A DNA stretch of 25,864 nt from Reticulitermes lucifugus (lineage: Eukaryota > Arthropoda > Insecta > Blattodea > Rhinotermitidae), in NCBI GenBank assembly GCA_026260175.1, contig JAKCWW010008577.1, positions 1-25,864 on the forward strand. Direction: 5' to 3'. A program made the translations under genes and the position numbers. Shown one piece after another: positions 11,301 to 23,300 of the stretch (its first letter is position 1; the number at the start of each line of letters is the position of its first letter). The notes under the pieces were generated by a model, which worked only from the letters and a program-made list of their open reading frames with translations, was not told the origin of the DNA and searched no databases.

Positions 11301-14300
11301 TCTGTTACAAGCAATACCCAAAAAATGCCACTATTTACCTCAATTCAAATTTAATTCAATTTTTACAGTCTACTAAATTTGTAGCAGATGTCATGAGCAT
11401 ATGGAATACCAGTAGCAATAACTTTCATACACCATATTGCAGCTTACTGAGAATTTATAACTTTCTGACTTCAAAAATAAAATCTACTTGCTCCCAAGGG
11501 TTCTAATTTCTGATGGTATTCTCTACCTGAACATACAATTTATTTTGAGATGTCCTCACCTGCTCCTGTAGATGTTGCAGCCAATTTTGTGAAATTATTA
11601 TTAGAGAAAAATGAATTGTTGTCTGGTTCAAATAATGTAGTCCTGTGACTGGCTGGCAGGATCCGACTTCCCAGCTGTTGCCTTCCATTTGCACCTAACA
11701 CAGTACACGAGGTCCCTACATTCACTAAATTATCATCACTTTCCTGAATGTCTAAGTCTGCTTCCACAGTAGGTCCATTTGTCACGTCACTTGATGAGGA
11801 AGAACTGGAATTATTGGATGACCTTGGAGAATGTTGCAAGTTCTGATGTAGGTCATGAGATGATAAAGATCTTGATTCTGAATGCTGTGATTTACTGTGC
11901 ACTAATGTACTCCCAACTTCATCCTGTAGGCTGCTTTGCAATTTCTCTTTTGCTTTCCTGCTGACACAAATAAAGTTCATTAGATTACTGAATTCAATGA
12001 TTCAGCTTTACAAGCACAGCTATGTAATTAGAGACATGTGAACACTACTAAAATACTACAGAGTATCTTCCATTCTAGAACAAGACAGCCAATTTTTTTT
12101 TTAAATGGCTCCTAATATCAAAGAAAGGACAAAAGGGCTATCTTTAAAAACGAATTTTGGTCCTTCAGTGAAGCAGCCAATATAGTATAATACAGCGAAA
12201 CCCTCTTAGGACATTTTTGAAAGAAAGAAAGGAAGAAAGAAAAAAAACCCTGACTTATTAAGCAGGAAAACCTCTTAAATGGGTAGGACTGAACCTGCAA
12301 CAGTCTTCACACATTCTCACCTGTATCTGACCATCCAAGCATTTTGTCAGTAAACTTTCTCACAGAAATGCCTAGTTCTTCAGTGATTTTGGTGCGAGAG
12401 ACATTCGGAACACCATCAACTTTGTTTGTTACGTTCAGCTTTTCAGATACTGAGGGTGGCTTGCTTTTCACGCGTGTTCTTGATGTGGCCATGTTCGAGG
12501 AGGTGTTTTATAAAATCAACAAAAAAATTTAATGACAAAGTTAATTCAACTTTGAACTCAATTCAATGAAGCATTCAGTTCACTATTAGCATTGAAATGA
12601 AACAACCGCAAGTTCCTGATTAAAAATCACGCTGCTCCACAGTGTAATTCTCCATGCCTCACGGGAATGCATCCGCAAATATCAGAGGTTCATGTATTCA
12701 ACAACCGATGTTAAACATGGATTGCAATAACATCTTGCTAGCACACAGGTATTTTGATGAGCGGTATTAGCCATGTTTATCACGTGTTCAATAATTAACT
12801 GCTCTACAGGACGAAAACCTGCACACATACACAAGGTCAAGTGTACACAAAACATAAGAGTAAATAAATTTTGTGCACACAACAATTTGAATTATTGAAA
12901 TTGAAGTATAAAACAGCTGCAGTCACAATGCGCTCCGTTACAGGACAGTGCAAATCAGTCTGCTGCCACATGTGCCAGAGAAAATGTAATAGGCACACAG
13001 GGACGGGACAGCAACAATGCTACTATTAAAAACGTCTTACTGTATGCAGGTAGAAGTCACTGAAAGCTAGAATCAGAATGCTTGTAGAGAAGCCTGTCAT
13101 CAACAGCGGACTTGGGTATTTTGAAAATGGCAGGGGACTCAGGCACCACTTTTGCCACATGGTCAGTCTGCTTCAAGTTTTCATACCGGTAACATCGTTG
13201 AAACTTATTACATGTGAAACACAACTTATTCAGAGTTAATTATCAGTTGGCAACAGCACATTGTTGCTGGGCCATGCACAGACCTGGCCTTCAATGCTAC
13301 ACTGCAATGTTGACATGACGTGAGGAAAAAGACTTCCCAGACATGTACACTATAAAATAACATTAACAACAGAGTGGCTAGAAGCAAAATGACTGATGTG
13401 GTTAACTATGGTGTTTGAAGAGCGACAGAGGCCAAGTAGTGAAGACTGACTAACTGCAGTCTCTGTGTTGCAAAAGAAATCAGTGAACAGAGTTCTACAC
13501 CCACATGAATGAAGTTACATCATTCTGTTGTGTAAAACTCACATGTGGAAATAACCTTGAAGATTAACCTATGCTAACTGAAAGCGTCATTTCAACACTG
13601 CGTGTTGGAAACAGATTGAACAAACAGAAATTCGGGGAAATTGTTTAAGATTTTGATATGAAAAATGTATTAAACGGGTGAAAAATTTGTTTCATCATAC
13701 ACATTTTGTGCTTTTCAAGTGCAAAACTTTCTTATGAAGGGACATATTAAAAGGGCAATGGGTATGTTAATCACATGGAAGAGTTTTGGTGCTTTATTTT
13801 TTATCCTGATATCTTTTGTGGGAAAACGTCTTAACCAAGGACGTCCTAAGCGAGTTTCACTGTATTTTGTGCTTATTACAAATTCTACCAAACTCTGTAA
13901 ATATGACAATATCCTCCATACCTACCAAATTCAAATTTTGGCTTACACATGAAATTTCAGGTCAAATTATGCTGTAATGTGTTAATTAACTGTCATCAAC
14001 ATTCATCTTATAATCTGTGCCAGTTTCCCTATGTGCAAAATATAACTGTTATATGTTACGCACATGTATATACAAACACAATGACACTTTTCTTAGAAAT
14101 CTGAACTCAAATTATGACAAACACATACCTATAAATGGTACAAAATTCAGACCAGTCACACAACCCTGCCATAAAAATGTTAGACAAACCACCATAAAAG
14201 ATGCTGACATAACCTTGCAATTATTCTTAAACTGGGGATAATTAACCCTCGAGGGGTGATCTTGTATATTTCAGAATGCAAGCACACTTCTGATAAACTG

Positions 14301-17300
14301 AGTAAAATCTAAAGAAAAGAAAAGAAAAAAAAAAACCGTACTTTTCGGCATATAAGACACATTTTTTTCACCTAAAAATTTTTCTGAAAAATTGGTTGCA
14401 TCCTATACACCGGTGCGTCTTATATGCTGAAAAATACGGGGAATTTTGATCTGTCAAAGTCTACTCTATTCGTTTATGTTCGTTGGTACATTCGTGTAAT
14501 ATCTTTAATGTAACTTAAAAATAGTTTTGCTAATTAGATTATTTGTTATGTACGAATTCCCTGAAAAATCAATGTATTTTTTATTCAATAAATGCATGAT
14601 AAAATATACTAAAATTATTTTTTCCCAAAAATTCTGCATAAAAATGGGATGCGTCCTATATGCCAGTGCGTTTTATATGCCGAAAAATACGGTATATTTC
14701 TACTGTTAACATAAAACAATGTAATGGCACTATCAGTACAAAGTTTAATTTACATTATTCACCAGTATTTCACTGACATTCCTCCTAAAATTCTGTAGTA
14801 TCAGGCATACATTTAACACTAGGCACTGCAGTGTAACTTGATATCGGTTGCAGAAACATGCTCAACCTAGTTACTGATCAGGTCCTATAAAACTAATGGC
14901 AAACCTAATGATAGATCAGTTTCAGTTCACCCTTGGCAGTGAAATACAGTATTTAATAACCAAATTAAATACACTTGAGGTACCTTACAGGTAAGGGTAA
15001 AGGCAACGTTGCCCCTGTGCACACCATGGAGGCATATAAATGTGTAGATACAGCTCCACTCATTCTTAATCTCTGCAATATATGGAGATGAGTAGTCAGC
15101 TTCATGCCCCAGCCACTTTACTCTCAAGTAAACAGGCCCCTGTACCTACTGAATTGGAGGCTGAGTGGGTCCCCGATCAAGTCTCAACAATTCAGAGAAC
15201 AGAAAATGTTTCTACCCCTGCTGGGACTCAAACTACAGTCACTTGTCCTGCCCCTAGCCTAGTCACTATACTGACCACAATATCCTGGCTCTTACTTGAG
15301 GCACATTAACTTTTATTCATGTTTAACGGGTATTTAGGATTAAGTAGAAATTAACAATCTGACTTTCTTCATTCAGACTGCACACCACAAGTCTGATGTA
15401 TGTTAATGACATTACATTTTTCAATACTAAGCAAATAACATTCAGAAGCTACAATTTATTATTTTACATTAACTAGGGGGCTTCACAGACTGCGCCCAGA
15501 ATTTAATTCTGTCGCGAAACGGTAAATCAGTAATTTGTAACACTGCCCATTTCTGACATAGTATGATCATACTTTACAATTAAGTGCATAACCATAATCA
15601 ATTTTCCAATTACAATCGGCAAAAATGCAATTTTTTAGAATTTATTTTCACTATTTCTAATTGGGTTTAGTCATGAGTTCAACAAACTTAAACAAAAGCA
15701 TTTTCACAGTGGAGATTTATTAGCATTACTCACAATTCAGTTGAAAAGTCTCGATATATTTTTTGGCAGTAAAGAACTTACAACAGAAAACATGAAGCCC
15801 AGCAAACTAAGGGTCATTTTGAACAAATCCATAAAACATTTTTAGGAAAAAAATGTTAAATATTTTGGGGGAGAAAAAAAAATGCATGTTTAAGTCCTCT
15901 AATTTGGATTCAACTCATCAGTCAGCACAGAAACTTGAAGTTGTCTTCAAAGCATCCTTCTCCTAATTGTTGCATGTAACCAACCACAAACAATTGGATT
16001 AAATCTCAACAATCCACATCTGGTTGAAACAGTGAAGACTGTGCTTGGAAAGCAATATGCAAACAAGGTGAATCAGGTTATCACTTTGAACTGCAAGGTG
16101 AAAGGGTAAATTCTGAGACGAACAAAGAGGTTTTGGATCAAGTAGTTGCAGAGGTGACAGCTAGGCCCTACTTTGTACGTTGGTTTGATATATCAACAGA
16201 TGTCATCTCCTGCATGAGCATCTGTTTATGCTAATCGACAGGAAATTCAGTGGCAGTAAAATGGCTTTTTTTATATAGATATTATGTATGATTTACCACA
16301 ACTGATGTTTTTTTTTTAAATTCAGGCACATCTACAACCCTGTGTAGTGCACATCAAAATGGTTCCATCAGTCTGTCTACATGCATTAAATAACTCCACA
16401 ACTGCTTAATGTATTTTCACTAAGTCTGCTCTCTTCTGGAACATGATACAGTGTAGTCTGGTAGAAGTGTAGCAATGTTTCAAGAACTTGCTGTCTCCAG
16501 CATTAGAGTTGATGAAGTCACTGCCATCAGGAGCTCATCTCACTTAGTAAACTTCTATGGGAAGGTCAATCTAAACTACACCCACACAAAAACCCACTAA
16601 ATCAAGAAAGCCACATGACTTCTTTTTTGCTAATCTACTCTGATGATACAGGCACCAAGTCCCTCTAAAATGGTAGCACCCTTCTACCAAACTACATGGT
16701 GTCACATCCCATAAGACACTCTTATGTATAACAGCTGTAAGAATCTCAAGTCTACAAAGACTTTCAGAATATCTAATAGGTAGGAGTTATCTTAAAATCT
16801 ACCAATACACTCTAATTTTGATAAAAATGAAACAAAAATAACTGACATTTTAGACGAAGAACTACATGTCTTTCTGTGTGTACCTTGAGTACAGCTCATT
16901 AACCCTTTCACGCCATAAGTCGACTATACTCAACATGCAGTGTGATGTTGAGAAAACTATACAGCAACTAGTCATCCCCAAGAAGATGCAAAGTAATGAT
17001 GGTCATTTAAATTTCGAGTCTTTTGCAGAGTACACTGGGCACTTAATTCTGGCGCCAAAGAGTTAACATGTATCCGAGAAAAAAAAATTTCAAACAAAAT
17101 GTGCAGAATAAAATGAAACATATATGTCACATCCAAAACACTGCACTGAAATCAGATTTGCTTTACGCTCGTAATATAGTGCTCTACGACAATATGACCT
17201 TCAAGCATGTACTGAACAGTTACACACACACACACACACACACACACAATGAGTTTCCATTTAACATGCAAAACTGCAGGAAGCAGAGAAGCATCAATAC

Positions 17301-20300
17301 TGTCATTTTCATGTCAACTGATCTGCCAACAGGAGTCTATTAGTTATTTCAGTTACTGCAAATCATTACAGGCTCATTTATAAACACAGAAGTCAAGAGG
17401 GGTTGTTCAATTTTAAACCACTGTACCACCATGATTACTGTGTAACCCGAATTGGATAAGAAGTACTATGAGCCAACCCTGGTGTCACAAGGATGTACTT
17501 TACAGCCACATCAAGGCTATGTTCACTTTAAAACATATTTTCTTAATTACTACATTAAAACCCCTATTTAATGAATTTCTGGGGGATTAGAATATATTTC
17601 ACTAAATCGAGGTTTTCATTAAATGGAGGTTACATTGTTTATATGGAGCTATTGTCGGGACATGAGAAAATCATCACTAAATCCGGGATTTCACTAAATG
17701 CGGGAACATTAAATCGGGGTTTTACTGTACTTATCAAAATCTACCCACTGAATAGCATGCATTTGTATAGTTACACATGGCATGTTTACAAACACACACA
17801 CCTGCATGCCCATGTGCATGTGCATACATGCTTCATGCACTGAAGATTAAACAAACATTCAGCAGTCATTTCTTACTGCTTATTTTTTTGTACCCTTTTC
17901 CATTTCCTAAAGTATGGCAGTCCTGAAATTACAAAGTATCACTTCTCTTTTGAAGAGCATGGATATTAGCCTGTCATTTATAATTCCTTCTGTTAAATAA
18001 GCCTGTTAGGTGTACGATGCATAATTTCACAATCTTGATTTTTCCAGTTATATCCCATTTAATTTAATTAGTTGTTGATGTAACTGCATGCATGGTCTCC
18101 ATTCTGTGCTAGATTACAGAAACAAATGGATTGGAGCAAGGTAAGCATGAAGATTTGTAGCTTTGTTGCTCTGCCTTCTTGGGTTAGTACAGGACAATTG
18201 GCAGGACAAGCGGTTTGGAGTTGAGATGCACAGAGGCAGGCACTGCTGTACCCAACTTCGGCAGGTCAGAGCTCACATTTCACCAAACTGCCTGCAGATA
18301 GCCAACGTTTATTACAGACTTATTTCTTCAAGGAGTGAAACTGTATATGTGGAAAACCCCTGGATAGACCAACAAAATTAGAAATTGTACATGCCTATGA
18401 CAGTAACATAGTAAGAAAAACTATACTGGAGATGACATTCTCTACAACAATACCCCAAGAAAAATAATTAAAATTACACACATCCTCAATAAACCCACCC
18501 CAATTACAAACACTGTTTAACACTGACTGTGATAATGGCACTCTTCAAGCTACAGCAACTGCACAGCCATTAATACACAGTCAACCTCGGTTATATTATC
18601 ATGAAGGGGAATGAATATTTTGTTGTCATAAAAAAGTGTTCTTCTGACTGAGCAGTATAAGGTTATGGTTAACAGTGAGGAATTAATTGGTACCAGAGAA
18701 TACCTGATGCAATAGATGAGGTATCGCATAAACTGATATCGTTACAATCAGGTTCAACTGTGGATCAGCATGGAAGACAATACAGAATAAAATGTCTTTA
18801 TAGTAAACATGCAACATAAATTCCTTAAAATGAAAAGCACTTACCTACAACTGAACAGCCATTAATATATTTCAACATGGAGGACAATACAGAGAAAACA
18901 TTTGTAAACATGCAACATTAATTTCTTAAAATTAAAAGCACTTACCCTCTACTTTCTTCCCCTGATGTATGTCTTTTCTTGTGAATATTATTAGTGAGTT
19001 TTGTTGACTGCTGATCAAACCTTTGCCTTCTTTGACTGCCATCACCTTTTGAACTATTATTATTATTACTATTATTATTATTATTACTACTACTGCTGCT
19101 GGAAGTTCCATTTCCACCAGATGACAATCCAAAATTATTACCTATAAAAACCAAACAAACAAATAAACATACGGCATCACTTTCCTAGTAAGGAAATTTC
19201 ATAAATGGGAACAACCTGTAAGTTAAAGTACCTGTACTGTATAAAATCCTTTGCATGCATGTCTAAAGTTTAATTGGTAACATTACCTTCTCTTGTGGAT
19301 TTTATATACAGTATTCTCTTGACCATAAGGAAACCCCATGTCTATGACAATCCCTAGAATCAGTTNGGGGAAGCAACACCAAAATATTGAGTTAACTGAT
19401 GATTATGATGCAAACATGTGTCATAGTGATATGTCATACATATGACTCCACAGTTCATTCATCATACTGTATTTACCAGACCATAACACAGGCTCAACAA
19501 TCTACCCTTCAGTGGAATATTTTATGGAAAAATAATTACATGACCAGAAAAAATTCTTGGGTAAAGTTCTATGATGCAAACGTAACTCTTCCGCCATGTC
19601 TTTACGATGGCTCAAAGAAGGTCCAGAGAATGTTTTCTGGAGATACTTTTGCACTAGTACGTATTTGCTGCCTGTCCCTCATCACACTTTAGCCCCCTGC
19701 ATAACATGCTTCCTAATTGATTTCAGGCTTCCGCCGCGATGTTGATGAAATCTGTGGTCTTCTGGGTTATTAAACGGCGTCATGTGGTAATTATTTACCG
19801 TTTCGGGACAACGTATCGGTCCCATCCTCATGGGTCAAGATTCTGAGTAGGAAACTACTCGGAATCTTGACCCGTGAGGATGGGACCGATACGTTGTCCC
19901 AAAACGTCTGTAAATAATTACCACACGACGCCGTGTAATAACCCACAAGACCACAGATTTCACGCTTCCTAATGTTGCACAAGTAACAATCTTTCAGCAT
20001 ATATAATAACCATTATTAAAAGTGAAGGTTTACAAAAATAAAGGATCCTGTATAGCAGAGTCTCGCTTCCACTTCGACCTCCATGATGGCAACATGAATT
20101 GTAGGAATGGCATTATTAATGTAAACACTTGAACTTCAATGACACACACTCTTCAGTATTAGCACTAATACAGCATATACAAAACACCTTGAATAAGTTC
20201 TCAGAAATCCCCCCGAAAGCTCACTCAGCATCCACAAATTGCGCAACATCTGCCATGAACAGTGCACCTAGAAACTTGCATATATATAACACCAAAATAG

Positions 20301-23300
20301 TTGAAAATCTGCTGTAATTCCATCCCCATGTAGCAGATCACTCTTATACTTGGTGCTATGTATGCTAGGAGGCAGTGCTGCCAAAAACTTGTCGTTATAT
20401 GAAGCAGTAAAGAGGTACCTATGCTTGTGATGGTGCTTCAGTCTTGACCTTTCATAAAGAAAGTAACGTGCATGTATTACCAATCCTTATTCTATTAACC
20501 TTTAAATAACTGGGTTGGTATTTAAATGTTGGCACTTGGTTTATGAAAAATGTATTATTTGAACAGAAAATGATAAGACTATGAAATAGATGGCATTTTG
20601 TGGAAAATAAAACAGAGATTATGCAGCATATCATAAAAATGCAGTAAATTTCCTTGTTGCCTAAATATAGAATGAATTTCTACGGGTGTTTTGTCTTGCA
20701 TATTCGCATACGAATATGTAGGTCATTTAAACGTTAACCCGTCTTTCAAGAACTTCGGAAGTATATGGTGCAAATGTTCAGGAAAACTGTGACTTCACAG
20801 TATCCCTCAGCAGCTACAATGCAGAAGAGTAGATTGATGGAAGAGTTGTTACTGCAAAGTATAGCTTGAGGTACAAACTGAAATTTCAATAGGCGAGTCC
20901 ACAGAATATTGGTATAAGAACATATCTATATACAGCATCGTGCTCTTTGGTTAACCACAAGCAAAGACATTAGATATTTGGATTTATTAATGCATAATCA
21001 CAAAATGTACCTCAAAGCACAGCAAGTACTTGTACCATTAACACTCCAAAAATAGAGAACACACTGTATGCCAGTGTGGCAGAATCATATAGAAAATACA
21101 CCTCACCTATTCAGATAATTTATGCCTCCAAATAATTTACATGCTCCTACTTTATTACAAGATTTTGTGAAAAATTAAATATTGAACATTATACTTAACA
21201 GAAATTTTGACATGAAAGTGTATTTTACTGTAATTTAATGAAGACTGAATTATGCACAGAATTTTCCTGTTGTCATTTTACAATAATGTATGCTGCTTCT
21301 AAATATATTTTTAGTATTTGGTAACATCCACAACACAAGATTAATGTCTGCTGTGTAAAAATCACTGCTTGGATTTTTACAAGCTGCCTGTGACAAACAG
21401 CAGCTCAACACAAAAAAACAAATTTCAATTTAGATTTCCAGACTTTAAAGATTATTCATTTAAATGTTAATAACCACAATAAACACTACACAAAACATCA
21501 AACTAAGGTTCCAAGAAAGTTTGTTGAAATCAAGGAAAATGAAACAGGGATTTTACTGCATTTACGTGAATGGAAGACAACATCTAAGACTATTCACTGT
21601 AAATACAAAACATGTCTGTCTGCACTCACAAAGAGATGTTATGTATTAACTTTATACAGTTACTACTAGGAAAGTATTCGGAGCATAATAAATGTTTGAA
21701 AACATGCTCAGTTACATTCATTAAATGTCTCCAGCTTTGTGGTTCTGGAGTCACTAGCCTTTGATTCCATCAGTCAGTCTCATTCTAGACAAACTTCTGA
21801 CTCCTGAGCTGAAATATCTCTCTCTCATAAAATTTTCAGCAATACTTCACGCAAACAAGTCACGGCTTCTTACCTAGAAACACATTTGTTGTCTGTGTCA
21901 CTTGCTATGCTGATGGCACAAAACAGAACAAACGTTAGTATATAATGCATCATAAAGCATTATCATGCTTAAATCTTAGAACATTTAATAACAAATACAT
22001 ATACATCAGACTCAAATGAGAGATGACCCTTCTTTTTCTACCTCTCAAAACAGGGAATAAAGCTGCCTTCCATTCAGATAAATACATAAATGTAAAAATA
22101 GTCAAAGTAAAATGTCATTTATGTCATACAAACCATTAGTGTTACTATTATTTGTCAGGCCTGGTTGCAGCGAAGGCCACGCTTCTTTATTACAAGCCTG
22201 ACTGCCCTGAACGCAAGTTGCAGAACTTGAGTTTGAATTTGTACCACTACAACTTGTACTACTGCTACTGCCCTGATACACATTTTGACAACTGGAAATA
22301 CTGGAAGAAACAGCTGGAGGTGATGGTGTTGGTTTCCTAAAACACAAAATATTACAGTACTTCCACAACTGATTCCTCAATTTCATCTTAGATAAGACAC
22401 ATACAAAGGCCTTAAAATTCAGACAGTTCACCAACTTCAGTGCAAATTTAACCAACTCATTCAAAATTCACATATGTATACTTGTAACTTCAAATTCATT
22501 TGCTTGGAAAAAAGTTATTTGATTTTGTAGTAATTAGCACCCTATCTGAAAGTGATACGCTCTACAGTATCAAGTTGCCAGTTCCACTGTGTACTGAAAT
22601 AAAAATTAAGACTTCAGTTTCAAAGCCACACACACACACAGAAAATCCAAGACTGAAAAACTTTTATATCTACAAATCTGTAGTTCTCATTTCCCTCTTT
22701 CCAGTATACGTACTTCAACCAAATGGTAAAAATTCTGTAGAAAAAAAAATGGGGGACAGAATTACCAAAAATATATCCTGAGAGAACTGAAAGCACTGCA
22801 ATGCATATTTACTTTTCAGGTAAACATAAATGGCAGCAACTTAATACCTCAGTTGCGGCTTCCATAAAACACACAAATGCTAAAATACTGTGTACCATTA
22901 TCTGAGGTGGTACAACAGCCATGCACACAAGTAGCTTTCAATTATTTATGACACTGTCACCCACAAATCAATTACACAGCCTACCATATTACCCCAAATA
23001 TAAGACAAACCTGCTTCACAATCTTCCATTTTCAGCAAAAGACCTACTTTGTGCACAACTGTAAGACAACACCCTACTTTTTCAGATAATGATTTAGGAA
23101 CAAATTCATGCCTTATATTAAATACAGCATATAAACAAATGAACACAGATTTTATGTTCAACAATTAAACCAACAAATGCACTTGATTTCTTAGCTATGT
23201 TCATGAAACCTACACATAGCTAAGAAATAAAGTGCATTTGTTGGTTTCATTGTTGAATGTTATCAAAATGCACGGTGAACAAAACGCAAAACAGATTTTA

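Larger units (their letters stand above)
11958..18945 (-). other. CNOT4: CNOT4 intron C-D, 7 kb, repeat-dense
   Basis: The longest intron in the window, 6988 bases. Identified insertions are listed separately (12193-13862, 14336-14694, 14981-15293, 16903-17062, 17553-17727, 18550-18956). I see nothing classifiable in 13865-14335, 14695-14980, 15302-16898 or 17730-18549, apart from a weakly open plus-strand stretch at about 16050-16230. I found no extra CNOT4 exon here, and phases already match without one. Confidence 0.6.
18550..18956. repeat. Tandem duplication of a splice-donor region, first copy split by a MITE
   Basis: Unit 2 (18845-18956) runs from CTACAACTGAACAGCCATTA through ATGGAGGACAATACAG to AAAAGCACTTACC, ending in the exon C donor. 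Unit 1 has the same sequence order in two parts, CTACAGCAACTGCACAGCCA...TTAATA (18550-18575) and GCATGGAAGACAATACAG...GCACTTACCT (18769-18846), separated by an inserted inverted-repeat segment. The duplication therefore came before the insertion, and it created a second GTAAGTGC donor-like site on the minus strand at 18844. Confidence 0.8.
19142..22133 (-). other. CNOT4: CNOT4 intron B-C
   Basis: 2992-base intron. It holds the 217-base hairpin (19746-19962), the second TTAA MITE (20499-20733) and one undetermined base (n) at 19366. I see nothing else identifiable in 19142-19745, 19963-20494 or 20738-22133. Confidence 0.6.

Noticed and set aside
12223..12247. GAAA-type purine repeat as a regulatory element
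   Set aside because: It is an imperfect simple repeat just inside the pogo/Tigger left end; nothing suggests regulation.
17068..17343. 91-codon plus-strand open frame with a Thr-His repeat
   Set aside because: The repeat is the CA microsatellite read in frame; nothing else supports coding.
19791..20000. 69-codon minus-strand open frame
   Set aside because: It lies across one arm and the flank of the 217-base hairpin and has no protein similarity that I can see.
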